Shown here: positions 62,620 to 64,000 of the stretch, piece by piece | How the letters are laid out: every line of letters starts with the position of its first letter | How positions within the stretch are numbered: position 1 is the stretch's first letter | Assembly: GCA_035582835.1 (NCBI GenBank) | Contig: JAYKAV010001787.1 | Location: forward strand, 62,001 to 126,000 | Length of the DNA stretch: 64,000 nt | Direction of reading: 5' to 3' | From: Phoebastria nigripes | Lineage: Eukaryota; Chordata; Aves; Procellariiformes; Diomedeidae | Position numbers and translations under genes: made by a program | The notes under the pieces: model-generated | Database searches by the model: none | Told to the model about the DNA's origin: nothing | What the model saw: only the letters and a program-made list of their open reading frames with translations

Positions 62620-62830
62620 CTTAATTATTTTACCTGCAGTCTCCCTCTCTCTTAGATAGCACTTTGACAGATGGGTGCCAAATGATGGACAATCTCTGTT
62701 GTCAATTATTTCAGTCATCTCAGTTGCTCCTTTCTAAAACTGGCACCAATCTCCTGCTGAAGCCTCTGGCACGCTAACATGTTAAACAATTCCTTTTAAT
62801 TAGCTGAGTCACACATTCAAGTTTGCAAGC
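62620..62830. promoter_or_regulatory. Candidate conserved non-coding element
   Basis: Repeat-free sequence rich in transcription-factor-like words: ACTTTGACAGATGGG (a TGACAG Meis/TGIF-type core), TGTTGTCAATTATTT, and at 62796-62813 TTTTAATTAGCTGAGTCA, which joins a homeodomain core TAATTA to a Maf/AP-1-type GCTGAGTCA. Low CpG and unique composition are typical of deeply conserved enhancers in gene deserts, but conservation cannot be seen from one sequence. Confidence 0.2.
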
Positions 62831-64000
62831 TTTCTTTGAGGAGCCTCCATTCTCAAGAGATGTTTCTTATATCGTCTCCACAGTGTAGAAACAGTCAGGC
62901 AGAAGGTACCAACTGGTCAAAATCTACATGCTGCTGTGGGCTGCTTCACTTGTATGCCAGCTAAGGACGGCTAATCATCAGGGGAGTAAAGTTTAGGAGT
63001 AGGAGAAAATTAGGGAAGTAACGGAGTTGGAGGCAGTTTCTCTTTATAACAAATACAACATGACCAAATTTGATTTCCTGATACTTTTTTATCACAGCAT
63101 TAGTTACAGGATGCAGGTAAAATGCTGATATCAATATTTCTTTCACGTAACTCTGCAGGATTGCAAACTGAATTGGACCAAGTAGCCTTTTTCACCTGCC
63201 TTCTTAAGCTGCCTTGTACTGTTGCTTTATTTTGTCAAACCAGAGGTGTAGTCTACTGCCCAAATGGTTGTGCCTAGCTGCTGGGGTAGAGCTCTCTATT
63301 TCCCTAGGATACTGTAAGTGTGATTTCAAGCACTGCTGAGATGAGAAACCCAAAAGCAAGGAAGGGTGCTGTAAGAGAATGAGTAAGCTTTTCCTGGCAT
63401 TTCTAGTTGTATCCCCAGTTGATATTCATATGTTTCTGCTTAATGTAGTTTGCTAAATCTTAAGAAGGTTCCCTTCTATTCTGAGAACAAGTTATTTTTG
63501 TTTGCATTACTTTCTCAAAGCGAGATCTCTAATGACTAAATGAAATCTTAGTGAATACTAAGGCTGGATTACAAAGCTTGACACTGGATTTTAAAACTTT
63601 TAAATCTGCAAGGACTAAACTGCCTTAGGTGACTACCTCTCTCTCCCTCTCTCACTCTGCGAGGCAATTAATAGTTAATCTTTGACACAAATGAACCTAA
63701 TTTTCCCACCTGAACTTTCGGCCTCTGCTTTCTCATGGATTACCTCCAGAGTTGTAAGGCACAGCCATCTACATTTCTCACAGGCATTTCGGTATCTATA
63801 AAAAAAACTCCTCTTCCAGGCAAAGATTATAAAGCAAAACAGCTAATAACCACAGCCTCCCCTGCAAACACTCGGAGCATGCCAACTGCAGAGTGCTTGC
63901 AAATCTGCAAGGAGCAACGTAAAAACCAAGCTGTAACTATCCTCTCATGAGATTTTGGCCTGTAAGTGAAAAAGTAGANGTGGCAGCAAGAAGAGTAATG

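Noticed and set aside
1..64000. CRISPR arrays, rRNA, tRNA, bacterial operons, insertion sequences
   Set aside because: No regularly spaced repeats, no cloverleaf or rRNA cores recognised, and the sequence is vertebrate in character.

Overview
The window is vertebrate nuclear DNA and almost certainly sauropsid, most likely a bird. Four observations point there. (1) Three ancient CR1 LINE fragments are readable by eye: 47355-47740 and 48430-48990 on +, and 27420-27545 on -. (2) A truncated LTR at 42449-42715 resembles an LTR type I know from avian endogenous retroviruses. (3) Short palindromic and TCAATGGGA-type relics that I associate with bird, turtle and crocodile genomes recur. (4) I see no mammalian SINEs and no L1. 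There is no bacterial gene organisation; the window is AT-leaning, with homopolymers and isolated single-base Ns.

No complete protein-coding gene can be supported. The open frames are short, often start at non-ATG codons, are frequently open on both strands, and match no family I recognise. The window is best read as intergenic or deep-intronic DNA. A few exon-like segments have good splice signals. The best is a phase-compatible pair on + (57058-57138 and 59418-59590), which would encode a short helical stretch followed by a hydrophobic C-terminal segment. The others are 41074-41170, 50040-50130 and a 32-bp microexon candidate on - at 29829-29860. All could be chance pseudo-exons.

Layout: 1-20 kb is unique non-coding DNA with A-rich and T-rich tracts, old palindromic relics (2549-2645, 3101-3160, 9685-9733), a 17-base G run (15390-15406) and the longest open frame (17439-18065, 208 codons from ATG). 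20-31 kb carries another palindromic relic (20248-20333), a tandem duplication (21105-21161), a minus-strand CR1 end and an ATG-started CpG-containing frame (29444-29794). 31-47 kb is nearly featureless apart from a GC-rich patch (38520-38830) and the LTR fragment. 47-49 kb is the repeat cluster with two same-strand CR1 fragments. 50-52 kb holds a 27-base G run and a GC-rich block with a long A-rich tail on the minus strand. 52-64 kb has several repeat-free, TF-motif-rich stretches that may be conserved non-coding elements, the exon pair, and long A, T and TG tracts.

No novel gene system is evident. The items most worth testing are the exon pair, the possible retrocopies with A-tails, the dispersed palindromic family and the putative enhancers.
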